A stretch of 64,000 nt of DNA from Streptococcus hyointestinalis (GCF_900459405.1 NZ_UHFN01000007.1:1984001-2048000), one strand, 5' to 3'. Counted from the first letter of the stretch, positions 36,876 to 46,583 are shown. Numbers and translations: made by a program. The notes: a model not told the origin generated them from the sequence alone.

Positions 36876-37943
36876 CTAGATGATGAGCAGCTCTTTTGGC
36901 GCAAGCGTCAACAGCTCGCAGCCTTCCTCAGTGACCAAAAGGTCATCCTCGATTCGCACACCGTACTTGCCATCAATGTAAATCCCAGGTTCATCTGTAA
37001 GAGCCATGCCTGCTTGCAATTTGTCATCAGACTTGCCAAAGTAAGGAATCTCATGGATGTCTAAGCCTATGCCGTGCCCGATACCGTGCGTAAAGTAAGC
37101 GCCGTAGCCCGCCTCATCAATGACTTGACGAGCGACCCTATCATAGTCACGGTAGGTCATACCTGCCTTAGCCACGTCCAGCAGCGCTTGATTGCTAGCA
37201 AGGACGGTCTCGTAGATGTGCTTTTCCTCGTCACTAGCTGCTCCAACATGAACGGTGCGTGTCATGTCACTGACATAGTGCTGATAATAGCAACCAAAGT
37301 CCATGGTCAACATCTCGTTATCTCTAATAACCTTGTGGCTGGCGACACCGTGTGGCATACTAGAGCGCTCACCAGAAGCTACGATAAACTCAAAAGAAGG
37401 TCCAGACGCCCCCAGCTCACGCATGCGAAAGTCTAGGAAGTTAGCAACCTCTAACTCGGTAGTGACATTTGGCTTGATAAAGTCTAAAACATCTAAAAAG
37501 GCTTGATCTGAAATCTGGCAGGCTTTCTTGATGATAGCCACCTCATGCTCGTCCTTGACCATGCGCAAGCTCTCGATGACATTGCTGGTCGCCTGTAATT
37601 TGTAGCCCTCAAAGACCTGTGACAAGGTCTGATAGAGACTGTAGCTGACTTCACTGTCAAAGCCAAGCGTCTCAAACTTGTCGTCTTTGATACGCTTTGC
37701 TATTTCAGAAAAAGCGTCCCGTGACTCGATAATGTCAAAGCCAGTGATACTCTCCTTGGCAATCAAGCTGTATCTAGCATCCGTCACAAATAGACGGTGC
37801 TTGGGGCTGACAAAAACAGTGCCCGCCGTCCCATGAAAGCCTGTTAAATAATAGACATTGGTGAGATTGGTCACCAAAAGCCCATCACAGCCAACTTCAC
37901 CAAGAGCCTCCACCAACTTATCCACACGTTTCTCAAATACCAT
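36876..37943 (-). CDS. pepP: Xaa-Pro aminopeptidase, M24 family
   Basis: 355 residues. The N-terminal creatinase-like domain (1-130) is followed by the pita-bread catalytic domain. Dinuclear metal ligands are visible: Asp in MLTMDFGCYYQHYVSDMTRT, His in GHGIGLDIHEIP, and Glu in LTDEPGIYI and GVRIEDDLLV. It cleaves N-terminal residues before proline in peptides, useful in milk or protein-rich niches. Place between uvrA and efp is typical of streptococcal pepP. GGAGG precedes the ATG. An IS30 copy sits about 60 bp upstream and may affect its promoter. Confidence 0.9.
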   Translation of the reverse strand: MVFEKRVDKLVEALGEVGCDGLLVTNLTNVYYLTGFHGTAGTVFVSPKHRLFVTDARYSLIAKESITGFDIIESRDAFSEIAKRIKDDKFETLGFDSEVSYSLYQTLSQVFEGYKLQATSNVIESLRMVKDEHEVAIIKKACQISDQAFLDVLDFIKPNVTTELEVANFLDFRMRELGASGPSFEFIVASGERSSMPHGVASHKVIRDNEMLTMDFGCYYQHYVSDMTRTVHVGAASDEEKHIYETVLASNQALLDVAKAGMTYRDYDRVARQVIDEAGYGAYFTHGIGHGIGLDIHEIPYFGKSDDKLQAGMALTDEPGIYIDGKYGVRIEDDLLVTEEGCELLTLAPKELLII

Positions 37944-38007
37944 CGCAATTACCTCCTTAGATGTGCTTGTATAGCCCTATTTTAGCAGAAAAAGTCCTAA
38001 ATAAAAA

Positions 38008-39172
38008 CCCCGTGTTGTAAAATGAAGTGCAACAAAAAAGACATGCTCGTCTGATATACTAGAATTCCCCAACTCAGTATAGAAAGCAGATAAACATGTC
38101 CACTAATCATTCTACCAAAAAATCGTTATACTCACACCTTTCAGCCTCTGAACGCGGAGAAATCAGCGCCTATCTCAAGATGGGCAAGACCCCCTCTGAG
38201 ATTGCTCGTCTGCTTGGGCGTCATCGCTCAACCATCAGTCGGGAAATCAAACGAGGAAGTGTTTCTCAGGTTCAAGATAAGAACGGGAAACGAATCTACT
38301 CAACGGTTTACTTTCCAGATAGTGGTCAACGTGTTTATGAAACCAATCGTCGAAAAAGTGCCTATCATAAACTATCATACTGCTCCCAGACATTCTTCAA
38401 GGAACTTGAGAAAGCCCTGAAAACGAAACCTCGCTGTCACAGTGTCGATAGCTTTGTTCAAACTTACCGAGAAAAACATCCACTGGAAGTTATCCCTTCC
38501 ACCAAGACAGTGTATCGTTACATCAAAGACGGACTGTTGAGGGTTAAACCGATTGATTTACCTAAGATGGTGAGCATCCGAAAACGGTCTAAAGTAACGC
38601 CTAAGGCCACGACGAAAATCTTAGGAAAATCCATTGAAGAACGTCCAGAGTGTATCAATGACCGTTCTGAATTTGGGCATTGGGAGATTGATTTGGTTCT
38701 TGGCAAGAAAACCAAAGGTGAAGCTGTTATTTTGACCCTAGTAGAGCGTCAAACACGATTTGCCATCGCTGTAAAACTGGCTAATAAACAAGCAGAAACT
38801 ATCAATAGGGCTGTTAAGAGCCTACTATCACAGTACCCTATTCGCTCTATCACATCGGACAATGGCTCAGAGTTCAGTAGCTTGTCAGACTTAAAAGGTG
38901 TGGAAGTCTATTTTGCCCATCCTTATGCTTCTCATGAAAGAGGAACAAATGAAAATTTCAATGGTCTCTTGAGAGAGTTTCTCCCAAAAGGTGTCTCTCT
39001 TAACTCACTAACGACAGAAGAACTCAATCACTACGTCTCTGCTATCAATGACAGACCTAGACGACTTCACAAGTATAAAACCGCAAATATTTTGTTTGGG
39101 CTAGCCCAAACAGCTTAACCTCTGGAACTCTAGTTATCAATGAACTTGTTGCACTTGACTTGACAAGTGGGG
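38008..39172 (+). mobile_element. IS30-family insertion sequence, copy 2
   Basis: 1165 bp with CCCC...GGGG ends, flanked by a 12-bp direct repeat CCTAAATAAAAA at 37996-38007 and 39173-39184. It is nearly identical to copy 1 in reverse orientation. Inserted between pepP and uvrA. Confidence 0.94.
38096..39118 (+). CDS. IS30-family transposase, copy 2
   Basis: 340 residues, intact, with the same helix-turn-helix and DDE motifs as copy 1 (GHWEIDLVLGKK, ITSDNGSEFSS, ERGTNENFNG). Ser stands at MVSIRKRS where copy 1 has Cys. With two inverted copies about 7 kb apart, homologous recombination could invert the nusB-pepP segment. Confidence 0.95.
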   Translation: MSTNHSTKKSLYSHLSASERGEISAYLKMGKTPSEIARLLGRHRSTISREIKRGSVSQVQDKNGKRIYSTVYFPDSGQRVYETNRRKSAYHKLSYCSQTFFKELEKALKTKPRCHSVDSFVQTYREKHPLEVIPSTKTVYRYIKDGLLRVKPIDLPKMVSIRKRSKVTPKATTKILGKSIEERPECINDRSEFGHWEIDLVLGKKTKGEAVILTLVERQTRFAIAVKLANKQAETINRAVKSLLSQYPIRSITSDNGSEFSSLSDLKGVEVYFAHPYASHERGTNENFNGLLREFLPKGVSLNSLTTEELNHYVSAINDRPRRLHKYKTANILFGLAQTA

Positions 39173-39285
39173 CCTAAATAAAAACTAAAATCTTATAGGA
39201 AGAAACACTAAATAAAAAATCATCCTATACTTTTTGCATCAGACTTAAACAGCGTTGGTAAATGGCGTTTTCAAGCATAAAACAC

Positions 39286-39312
39286 AAAAAATCCGAAAAC
39301 TTCGGATTTTTT
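39286..39312 (-). terminator. uvrA terminator
   Basis: AAAAAATCCGAA (39286-39297) pairs with TTCGGATTTTTT (39301-39312). It overlaps the uvrA stop. Confidence 0.9.
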
Positions 39313-42139
39313 ACACGTTCAGTTTGTCTTTTAGATACTGTCCTGTGTAGCTGTTTGGATTTTTGGCGACTTCTTCTGGTGTGCCTGTGGCTACAATGGT
39401 TCCACCACCGACACCGCCTTCAGGTCCTAGGTCAATCAGATAGTCCGCACTCTTAATCACATCCAAATTGTGCTCGATGACAAGCACGGTATTGCCATCA
39501 TCGACAAAGCGCTCAAGAACCTTGAGGAGACGAGCGATGTCGTCTGTATGAAGCCCCGTTGTCGGCTCATCAAGGATGTAGAGGCTCTTGCCTGTTGAGC
39601 GCTTGTGAAGCTCACTGGCTAACTTCATACGCTGCGCTTCCCCACCAGAGAGCGTGGTGGCTGGCTGACCCAAGGTCACATAGCCAAGTCCAACGTCCTT
39701 GATGGTCTGCAATTTTCTAGCTATCTTTGGAATAGCGCCAAAGAACTCAACTGCGTCATTGACCGTCATATCAAGCACTTGAGCGATATTTTTTTCCTTA
39801 TAGTGCACTTCTAGGGTCTCGCTGTTGTAGCGTGTGCCGTGACAGACCTCACAAGGCACATAGACGTCTGGCAAGAAGTGCATCTCAATTTTGATAATCC
39901 CGTCTCCCGAGCAGGCTTCACAGCGTCCACCCTTGACGTTAAAGGAGAAACGCCCCTTTTTGTAGCCACGGATTTTAGCTTCATTGGTCTGAGCAAAAAG
40001 GTCACGAATGTCGTCAAACACACCAGTGTAAGTGGCTGGATTGGAGCGTGGTGTGCGCCCGATAGGGCTTTGGTCGATGTCAATCAAACGCTCGATGTTT
40101 TCAATTCCTGAGATAGACTTGTGCTTGCCGGGCTTGTCAGAGTTGCGGTTGAGCTTTTGCGCCACCGCTTTTTTGAGAATGCTGTTAATCAGCGTTGACT
40201 TGCCTGAGCCAGACACACCCGTCACAGCGATGAACTCACCAAGCGGGAACTTGACGTCAAGGTTCTTGAGGTTGTTTTCCTTAGCGCCCTTGATTTCGAT
40301 GAAGTTTCCGTTGCCACTGCGGCGTTCTAGCGGCACTGGGATAGACTTTTTACCAGACAGGTATTGTCCCGTGATAGACTTCTTGCTGCGAGCCACTTGC
40401 TTTGGTGTGCCTGAGGCGACAATTTCCCCACCAAACGCTCCTGCACCAGGACCTACATCAATCAGCCAGTCTGCCTGCATCATGGTATCCTCATCATGCT
40501 CAACGACAATCAAGGTATTACCGAGGTCACGCATTTTCTTGAGACTGGCGATGAGACGGTCGTTATCTCTCTGGTGAAGCCCGATAGACGGCTCATCAAG
40601 GACATAGAGCACACCAGATAGATTTGAGCCGATTTGTGTCGCAAGGCGAATGCGCTGGCTCTCACCACCAGAAAGGGTGCCAGCGCTACGAGATAGGGTC
40701 AAGTAGTTGAGCCCCACATTGTTCAAGAAAGTCAGGCGGTCTTTGATTTCTTTGACAATAGGGCTGGCAATGGTTTTTTCATTGTCACTGAGGGTAAGAT
40801 GACTCAGCAGCTCAAGGTGGTCAGCGATAGAAAGCTCTGAGAGCTGTCCGATATTGAGCCCGTCGCTGCCTCCGACACGCACGCTAAGGGCTTGTTCATT
40901 GAGGCGGTAACCGTGGCAGGTCGTACAGGTCAGCTCATTCATGTAGCCACGCATGACATTGCGGGTAAAGTCGCTGCTGGTCTCGTGATAGCGACGGTTG
41001 ACATTGGTGACGACACCCTCAAATGGAATGTCGATATTGCGCTCTCCGCCAAAGTCATTGACATAGTGAAAATGAAACTCACGCTCACCTGAGCCGTAAA
41101 GCACCAGGTCTTTTTCCGCATCGCTAAGGTCCTTGTAAGGCGTATCCATATCCACCCCAAAAGCTTCCATAGCTTGCTCCAGCATGGTTGGATAGTAGTT
41201 AGAGGAGATAGGATTCCACGGCGCAAGCGCCCCCTCACGAAGCGTCTTCGTGTCGTCTGGGACAATCATGTCAAGGTCAACCTCTAAGCGACTACCAAGC
41301 CCATCACAGGTCGGACAAGAGCCAAAGGGCGCATTGAAAGAAAAGAGACGAGGCTCAAGCTCTGGCACGGTAAAACCACACACTGGGCAAGAATAGTGCT
41401 CAGAAAAGAGCAGTTCATTGCCATCCATAGTGTCAATGATGACATAACCGTCTGCTAGACGCAAAGCTGACTCCACCGAGTCAAAGAGGCGACTGCGAAT
41501 GCCGTCTTTATTGACCAAACGGTCAACGACAATCTCAATGGTGTGCATCTTGCTCTTTGAAAGCTCTGGCACTTCTGAGATGTCATAAACCTCACCGTCC
41601 ACACGCACCCGCACATAGCCGTCACGCTGAATCTTCTCAAAAGTGGTCTTGTGCTGCCCTTTTTTTCGACGCACCACTGGCGCTAGGATTTGCATCCGTG
41701 TGCGCTCTGGCAAGGCTAGGACACGATCAACGATTTGCTCCACAGACGAGGCTGTGATAGCGCCGTGACCATTTGGACAGTAAGGCACACCGACCCTAGC
41801 GTAGAGCAGACGCAGGTAATCGTTAATTTCGGTAGCGGTTCCCACAGTTGAGCGGGGGTTTTTGCTGGTGGTCTTTTGGTCAATGGAAATAGCTGGGCTT
41901 AGCCCATCGATACTATCCACATCTGGCTTTTCCATGTTGCCTAAGAATTGTCTGGCATAAGCCGACAAGCTCTCGACATAGCGCCTTTGCCCTTCGGCGT
42001 AAATCGTGTCAAAAGCAAGACTTGATTTTCCAGAACCCGACAAGCCTGTCACCACAACCAACTTGTCTCGTGGAATTTCCACATCAATATTTTTTAAATT
42101 GTGCGCACGTGCACCATGAATGACTAATTTATCTTGCAT
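39311..42139 (-). CDS. uvrA: Excinuclease ABC subunit A
   Basis: Damage-recognition ATPase of nucleotide excision repair, 942 residues. The first Walker A is [12 protein letters not shown] (about 31-42), with zinc-finger cysteines CPVCGF..CPTCDG. The first signature is [13 protein letters not shown] with [13 protein letters not shown]. The second Walker A is [10 protein letters not shown], the second zinc module [14 protein letters not shown], and the second signature [13 protein letters not shown] with [10 protein letters not shown]. It is complete. Divergent from corA. Confidence 0.98.
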   Translation of the reverse strand: MQDKLVIHGARAHNLKNIDVEIPRDKLVVVTGLSGSGKSSLAFDTIYAEGQRRYVESLSAYARQFLGNMEKPDVDSIDGLSPAISIDQKTTSKNPRSTVGTATEINDYLRLLYARVGVPYCPNGHGAITASSVEQIVDRVLALPERTRMQILAPVVRRKKGQHKTTFEKIQRDGYVRVRVDGEVYDISEVPELSKSKMHTIEIVVDRLVNKDGIRSRLFDSVESALRLADGYVIIDTMDGNELLFSEHYSCPVCGFTVPELEPRLFSFNAPFGSCPTCDGLGSRLEVDLDMIVPDDTKTLREGALAPWNPISSNYYPTMLEQAMEAFGVDMDTPYKDLSDAEKDLVLYGSGEREFHFHYVNDFGGERNIDIPFEGVVTNVNRRYHETSSDFTRNVMRGYMNELTCTTCHGYRLNEQALSVRVGGSDGLNIGQLSELSIADHLELLSHLTLSDNEKTIASPIVKEIKDRLTFLNNVGLNYLTLSRSAGTLSGGESQRIRLATQIGSNLSGVLYVLDEPSIGLHQRDNDRLIASLKKMRDLGNTLIVVEHDEDTMMQADWLIDVGPGAGAFGGEIVASGTPKQVARSKKSITGQYLSGKKSIPVPLERRSGNGNFIEIKGAKENNLKNLDVKFPLGEFIAVTGVSGSGKSTLINSILKKAVAQKLNRNSDKPGKHKSISGIENIERLIDIDQSPIGRTPRSNPATYTGVFDDIRDLFAQTNEAKIRGYKKGRFSFNVKGGRCEACSGDGIIKIEMHFLPDVYVPCEVCHGTRYNSETLEVHYKEKNIAQVLDMTVNDAVEFFGAIPKIARKLQTIKDVGLGYVTLGQPATTLSGGEAQRMKLASELHKRSTGKSLYILDEPTTGLHTDDIARLLKVLERFVDDGNTVLVIEHNLDVIKSADYLIDLGPEGGVGGGTIVATGTPEEVAKNPNSYTGQYLKDKLNV

Positions 42140-42203
42140 ATTCCTTCCTTTTCAACTTTTTCTGATACTTGTCTACCTATTATAACAAAAAAGCGCTAAA
42201 AAG

Positions 42204-42226
42204 GTGCTGTCAAAAACTGACAGCAC
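42204..42226. other. Perfect hairpin in the uvrA-corA intergenic region
   Basis: GTGCTGTCA (42204-42212) and TGACAGCAC (42218-42226) form a 9-bp perfect inverted repeat with a 5-base loop, extended by AAAGCG/CGCTTT-like flanks. It lies between divergent genes, so a terminator role is not obvious. It may be an operator or a leader hairpin of uvrA. Confidence 0.6.
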
Positions 42227-42280
42227 GCTTTTCTCCCCAAAATCCCCTTAAAAGCATTTCCCAAACGCTCAACTTTTTAG

Positions 42281-42286
42281 TATAAT
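42281..42286 (+). promoter_or_regulatory. corA -10 box
   Basis: TATAAT at 42281-42286, 36 bp before the chosen corA start. The -35 position holds only a poor match. Confidence 0.5.
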
Positions 42287-42322
42287 AGTCTTTGTATGCA
42301 AAAAAGGTTAAAGGGGGACGCT

Positions 42323-43267
42323 ATGAAGCAGCTGTTTTTATCAACCGCACTGGATTTCAATGAAATTGATACCTTCGAGCCAGGTGCTTGGATCAATCTG
42401 GTGAACCCCTCGCAGGAGGAGTCGGCTCAAGTGGCTGACCGCTTTGGGATTGATATCGCTGACCTTAGAGCCCCTCTTGACGTCGAAGAAACCTCTCGTA
42501 TTGCTGTTGAGGACGACTACACGCTGATTATCGTGGACGTGCCGACCTATGAGGAGCGCAACAATAAGAGCTACTATGTCACCATTCCTCTAGGTATCAT
42601 TGTCACGGACAATGCTGTCATTACGACCTGCATTGAAAAACTGACCTTATTTGACAACTTTTTCAACCATCGTGTGCGTAATTTCTACACGTTTATGAAA
42701 ACACGCTTTGTTTTTCAAATTCTCTACCGCAATGCAGAGCTCTATCTAACCGCTCTGCGTTCCATTGACCGCCAAAGCGATAAGTTGGAAGCGGAGATGG
42801 AAAATGCCACACGTAACGAGCAGCTGATTGACATGATGGAGCTGGAAAAATCCATCGTCTACCTAAAGGCGTCACTCAAGATGAACGAGCGAATCGTCAA
42901 AAAACTCTCAGGCAACGCCAGCAGTCTCAAAAAATACATCGAAGACGAGGACTTGCTTGAGGACACCTTGATTGAGACCCAGCAGGCGATTGAGATGGCG
43001 ACCATTTATGAAAATGTCTTGAATGCCATGACAGAAACCTCTGCTGCTATCATCTCAAACAACCAAAATACCATCATGAAAACCCTAGCTCTGATGACAA
43101 TGGCGCTGGATATCCCGACTGTTATCTTCTCAGCTTACGGTATGAACTTTCAAAACAACTGGCTGCCGCTCAATGACAAACCCTATGCCTTCTGGTACGT
43201 GGTCTTGATTGCGGCTGGGCTTAGCTTGATGGTTGTTGCTTACTTCATCCGCAAAAAATGGTTCTAA
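42323..43267 (+). CDS. corA: CorA-type magnesium transporter
   Basis: 314 residues from the ATG at 42323, which has GGGGG 7 bases upstream; the ATG at 42296 has none. The large N-terminal cytosolic domain with a long alpha-helical stalk is followed by two C-terminal membrane helices. The selectivity motif YGMN lies at residues 272-275, just after the first helix. The C-terminus is basic (RKKWF). Forms a homopentameric Mg2+ channel in known relatives. Co, Ni or Zn transport is possible for some members. Confidence 0.93.
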   Translation: MKQLFLSTALDFNEIDTFEPGAWINLVNPSQEESAQVADRFGIDIADLRAPLDVEETSRIAVEDDYTLIIVDVPTYEERNNKSYYVTIPLGIIVTDNAVITTCIEKLTLFDNFFNHRVRNFYTFMKTRFVFQILYRNAELYLTALRSIDRQSDKLEAEMENATRNEQLIDMMELEKSIVYLKASLKMNERIVKKLSGNASSLKKYIEDEDLLEDTLIETQQAIEMATIYENVLNAMTETSAAIISNNQNTIMKTLALMTMALDIPTVIFSAYGMNFQNNWLPLNDKPYAFWYVVLIAAGLSLMVVAYFIRKKWF

Positions 43268-43291
43268 ACACTATACATCTAAGGAGTTCCT

Positions 43292-43963
43292 ATGAATACT
43301 GAAAGCTTATCTCAACTCACCAAAAAAAATCAAGAGTTTATCCACATCGCAACTAAACAGCTCACTCAAGATGGCAAATCTCAAGAGGAGATTGACGCTA
43401 TCTTTGATGAGGTTCTACCAAGCATTCTTGACAATCAAGAAAAAGGCATTCCTGCTAGAAGCTTTCTAGGTGCACCAACGGTTTGGGCAGGCAGCTTTAC
43501 ACCAAAAGAAGAGGACAAAAAACAGCAAAAGTCTCAAAAGAACACCAATCCTTGGCTCATGTGGCTGGATACTTCTCTTCTTTTCATTGGTATCATCGCC
43601 CTTATCAACGGCTTAATGCTCCTTTTCAACTCTAAAGCCACCAACTCAGGCATCTTTTCTATCCTGTCTATCGGCTTTGGGGGCGGGGGTGCGATGTACG
43701 CCACTTACTACTTTGTTTACCGCCATCTTGGCAAACCAAAAGGTGAGCGCCCTGGCTGGCTCAAGTCCATCGCCATGATTGCACTTGCCATGTTTGCTTG
43801 GATCGTCCTTATCACAGTCATCAATCTCGTCATCCCAGCTGGGCTCAATAGCAACCTTCCATCTTGGGCACTCTTTGTCATTTCACTAGCAGCCTTTGGT
43901 CTACGCTACTACATGCAAAAGAAATACAATGTCCAAAACAGCTTGGCACCCGTACAAAATTAA
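43292..43963 (+). CDS. DUF1129 family membrane protein
   Basis: 223 residues. The N-terminal 90 residues are soluble and helical (SLSQLTKKNQEFIHIATKQL), with SFLGAPTVWAGSFTP before the membrane part. About four membrane segments follow (90-120, 125-145, 165-185, 190-210). It follows corA by 24 bp with AAGGAG before the ATG and is probably cotranscribed. Function unknown; the corA-DUF1129 pair is common in streptococci. Confidence 0.88.
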   Translation: MNTESLSQLTKKNQEFIHIATKQLTQDGKSQEEIDAIFDEVLPSILDNQEKGIPARSFLGAPTVWAGSFTPKEEDKKQQKSQKNTNPWLMWLDTSLLFIGIIALINGLMLLFNSKATNSGIFSILSIGFGGGGAMYATYYFVYRHLGKPKGERPGWLKSIAMIALAMFAWIVLITVINLVIPAGLNSNLPSWALFVISLAAFGLRYYMQKKYNVQNSLAPVQN

Positions 43964-43974
43964 ATGATTCCCTA

Positions 43975-44018
43975 AAAGCTAGACTGTGAGCAAGATTGCC
44001 CCTAGTTCTAGCTTTTTT
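43975..44018 (+). terminator. Terminator after the DUF1129 gene
   Basis: AAAAGCTAGA (43975-43984) pairs with TCTAGCTTTT (44007-44016) around a 22-base loop, followed by T and A bases. It ends just before the ATPase promoter. Confidence 0.7.
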
Positions 44019-44027
44019 ATTATCTTG

Positions 44028-44045
44028 TGTTATAATAATAGTATG
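44028..44045 (+). promoter_or_regulatory. Extended -10 promoter giving a probable leaderless mRNA
   Basis: TGTTATAAT (44028-44036) is a perfect extended -10. The A of the ATG is at 44043, seven bases after the box, where transcription would start. No Shine-Dalgarno lies between. Confidence 0.55.
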
Positions 44046-46373
44046 AAAAACTCATGGTCAAAAGAAGGACTCACAGCAGCTCAGGTTGAAGAGCAAAAAG
44101 CTGCTGGTCACATCAATCAGATTTCAAAACAAGGACAAAATACATACTGGCTTATCTTTAAGCGCAATATCTTTACATTATTTAATCTCTTAAACCTTTT
44201 TATCGTCATTGCACTGCTGGCGGTCAAGGCTTGGTCTGACACGGTCTTTTTCAGTGTCATCATCATCAATGCCTGCTCTGGTATCCTCGTTGAGGTACGT
44301 GCCAAATGGATGATTGACAGGCTCAATCTCATCAGTCAAGATCTGGTAGAGGTCATCAGAGACGGCAAAACAGAAAAATTGCCACCCGATCAGCTGGTAC
44401 TGGGGGATTTGATTACCCTCTCAACGGGAGATCAAGTGCCTAGTGACGCTAGAGTCGTCAGTGGCTTTGCCGAGCTCAATGAAGCTATGCTGACTGGAGA
44501 GAGCGACCTTGTGCCTAAGACAGCAGATAGCGAGATTCTTGCTGGGAGCTTTCTAGTTAGCGGACATATCATGGCTATCGTCCAAAAGGTCGGCGATGAC
44601 AACTACGCTAGCAAGCTCATGCTGGAAGCTAAAAAAGACAAGGCTGTCGGCTCTCGTATCATCCAAGCTCTTGATCGTGTAGCTTCCTTCACAGGAAAAA
44701 TCATCCTGCCATTTGGGATTGGACTGCTCCTAGAAGCCCTCTATCTCAAGAGTCTACCCACTAAGATAGCCGTCGTCTACACCTCGACACCACTTCTAGG
44801 GATGTTGCCAAAAGGCATTGCTCTCTTGACAATCACAGCTCTGCTGACTGCGGTCATCAAGCTGGGACGCAAGAAAGTCTTGGTACAGGAGATGTACTCT
44901 GTTGAGACCCTAGCGCATGTGGACACGCTCTGCCTTGACAAGACAGGTACCATTACCGAGGGAAAAATGCGACTTGAGCGCACTATTCCTCTAGGTGACA
45001 CGCCAGTCGAGCTCTTTGAAAATTACCTGTCCACCTACATCACAGCAAGTGAGGACAGCAACCCAACTGCTCGTGCCATTAGACAAATCTACGGCAAAGG
45101 TGCCAGTCAACATGTTGTCACCGCTATTCCCTTTTCCAGCCAGAGAAAATGGGGAGCTATCTCTTTTTCAGACATCGGCTCACTCTATCTAGGAGCGCCA
45201 GAGCTGTTGATGAGCGAGCAGCCAAGAGCCATGCTAGAAGCGCAAGCCCAAGGCTCAAGGACACTTGTCCTCTGCCACAGCAAAAAGCCTTTGCGAGCGG
45301 ATTTTGAACATCCTGCGGATGACTTAGTGCCGCTTGGACTCTTGATTATCGCAGACCCTATCCGAAAAGGAGTAACCTCAACACTTGACTACCTCAAGAG
45401 CCAAGATGTTGATTTACGTATCATCTCTGGGGACAACCCTGTCACTGTCTCCAATATCGCTAGAAAAGCAGGCTTTGACAACTATCAGTCTTATATCGAC
45501 TGCTCTGTCCTATCAGAGACTGAACTGTCTGCCAAAATCCCTGAGACAACCATTTTTGGGCGAGTCTCACCTGAGCAAAAACGCCAAATCGTCCGTGAGT
45601 TAAAAGAACAGGAACGTACCGTCGCTATGACAGGAGATGGGGTCAACGACATCCTAGCACTACGTGAGGCAGACTGCTCCATTGCTATGGCTGAGGGCGA
45701 CCCTGCCACTCGCCAAGTGGCTAATCTCGTGCTCTTAGAGTCTGACTTTAACGACGTGCCAGAGATTTTATTTGAAGGGCGCCGTGTCGTCAACAACATC
45801 GCTCGTGTAGCCCCTATCTTTCTGGTTAAAACGGTCTACTCCTTTGCTCTTGCTCTCCTTTGCCTGGTTAGTCCTTTGTTTGGCGATGTGATTATTTTTC
45901 CATTTACACCGCTGCAAGTGACTGTTGTCGATCAGTTCATGGAGGGGTTGCCACCGTTTCTTCTCAGCTTTGAGAGAAACAACAAGCTGGTTGAAAAAGA
46001 TTTCTTACGCTTAGCAGTTCTCAAGGCGATTCCAAGTGGAATACTCATCACGGCTGGAGTACTGTTTATCCGTATTCTAGGGCATTTCTTTGCTTGGGGC
46101 TTATCCGAGCAGGCAGCTCTATCTTACTACATCCTAGGACTTGTGACACTGCTTTCTGTCTTGCGAGCAAGTCTGCCACTCAACCTCTGGCGTGGTTTGC
46201 TACTCTTTTTCTGGTCTTTCTTAGGCTTTATGATTTCAGCTTACTACCTCAGTCCTTTCTTGCAAATCAAGGTCACAAGCCACATCTTTACACCACTTAT
46301 CGTCTTTATGGCGATAGCTAGCCTTATCTTCTTTTGGGCAGATCATTGGCTCAAAAAACACTACACAAGCTAA
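44043..46373 (+). CDS. P-type ATPase, cation-transporting (HAD-IC family)
   Basis: 776 residues from the ATG at 44043. The actuator motif is LTGES. The phosphorylated Asp299 is in CLDKTGTITEG. The nucleotide-binding region follows, then MTGDGVNDILALREADCSIAM hinge motifs. Membrane helices lie at both ends, with six near the C-terminus. In helix 4 the calcium-pump PEGLP is replaced by MLPKGIALLT, so ion specificity differs from classic SERCA-like pumps and cannot be assigned. An upstream in-frame GTG at 43986 lies inside the preceding terminator and is rejected. Confidence 0.88.
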   Translation: MKNSWSKEGLTAAQVEEQKAAGHINQISKQGQNTYWLIFKRNIFTLFNLLNLFIVIALLAVKAWSDTVFFSVIIINACSGILVEVRAKWMIDRLNLISQDLVEVIRDGKTEKLPPDQLVLGDLITLSTGDQVPSDARVVSGFAELNEAMLTGESDLVPKTADSEILAGSFLVSGHIMAIVQKVGDDNYASKLMLEAKKDKAVGSRIIQALDRVASFTGKIILPFGIGLLLEALYLKSLPTKIAVVYTSTPLLGMLPKGIALLTITALLTAVIKLGRKKVLVQEMYSVETLAHVDTLCLDKTGTITEGKMRLERTIPLGDTPVELFENYLSTYITASEDSNPTARAIRQIYGKGASQHVVTAIPFSSQRKWGAISFSDIGSLYLGAPELLMSEQPRAMLEAQAQGSRTLVLCHSKKPLRADFEHPADDLVPLGLLIIADPIRKGVTSTLDYLKSQDVDLRIISGDNPVTVSNIARKAGFDNYQSYIDCSVLSETELSAKIPETTIFGRVSPEQKRQIVRELKEQERTVAMTGDGVNDILALREADCSIAMAEGDPATRQVANLVLLESDFNDVPEILFEGRRVVNNIARVAPIFLVKTVYSFALALLCLVSPLFGDVIIFPFTPLQVTVVDQFMEGLPPFLLSFERNNKLVEKDFLRLAVLKAIPSGILITAGVLFIRILGHFFAWGLSEQAALSYYILGLVTLLSVLRASLPLNLWRGLLLFFWSFLGFMISAYYLSPFLQIKVTSHIFTPLIVFMAIASLIFFWADHWLKKHYTS

Positions 46374-46398
46374 AAAGCCCTTGACAAGGGCTTTTTAG
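46372..46398 (+). terminator. Terminator of the P-type ATPase gene
   Basis: AAAAAGCCCTT (46372-46382) pairs with AAGGGCTTTTT (46386-46396). Confidence 0.9.
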
Positions 46399-46407
46399 GT
46401 TATCAAA

Positions 46408-46475
46408 CAAAACGAAAGAGCCCCAGTGCACTAGGACTCTCTCAGGAGATTTATGAAAAAGAAAAGTTTTAGGAT
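46408..46475 (-). ncRNA. csRNA-type small RNA (CiaR-dependent), copy A
   Basis: Predicted RNA of about 68 nt. It starts about 7 nt after a TATACT box (46482-46487). A U-rich region contains the complement of AGGAG-N4-ATG-AAAAAG (46444-46460), so it can pair with ribosome sites and start codons. It ends in a hairpin (46417-46440, tetraloop UGCA, two G-U pairs on this strand) followed by TTTCGTTTTG. On the opposite strand the same stem has two mismatches, which supports minus-strand transcription. The sequence is identical to copy B. Known csRNAs of streptococci have just this layout and act on mRNAs by antisense. Confidence 0.8.
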
Positions 46476-46481
46476 GACTAT

Positions 46482-46514
46482 AGTATAGCTATACTGGCTT
46501 AAAGAAACCTTAAA
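46482..46514 (-). promoter_or_regulatory. CiaR box and -10 of csRNA copy A
   Basis: Minus strand TTTAAG-GTTTC-TTTAAG (complement of 46498-46514) is a perfect CiaR direct repeat. TATACT follows exactly 10 bp later (46482-46487), the spacing of CiaR-activated promoters. Confidence 0.82.
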
Positions 46515-46554
46515 ATATAAATTGACAGTTGTTACTTTTTACAAGACATCTTTC

Positions 46555-46583
46555 TTGACCTTACTAAAAGTGTATGATACTAT
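46555..46583 (+). promoter_or_regulatory. Promoter of the marR-proV-proWX operon
   Basis: TTGACC (46555-46560) and TACTAT (46578-46583) are 17 bp apart. A second TATAAT at 46587-46592 is an alternative -10. Confidence 0.5.

Noticed and set aside
46444..46488. An 11-codon ORF with AGGAG ribosome site (MKKKSFRMTIV), repeated at 53530
   Set aside because: It lies on the strand opposite to the csRNA and has no promoter. Its look of a perfect start site is explained by the csRNA being antisense to such sites.
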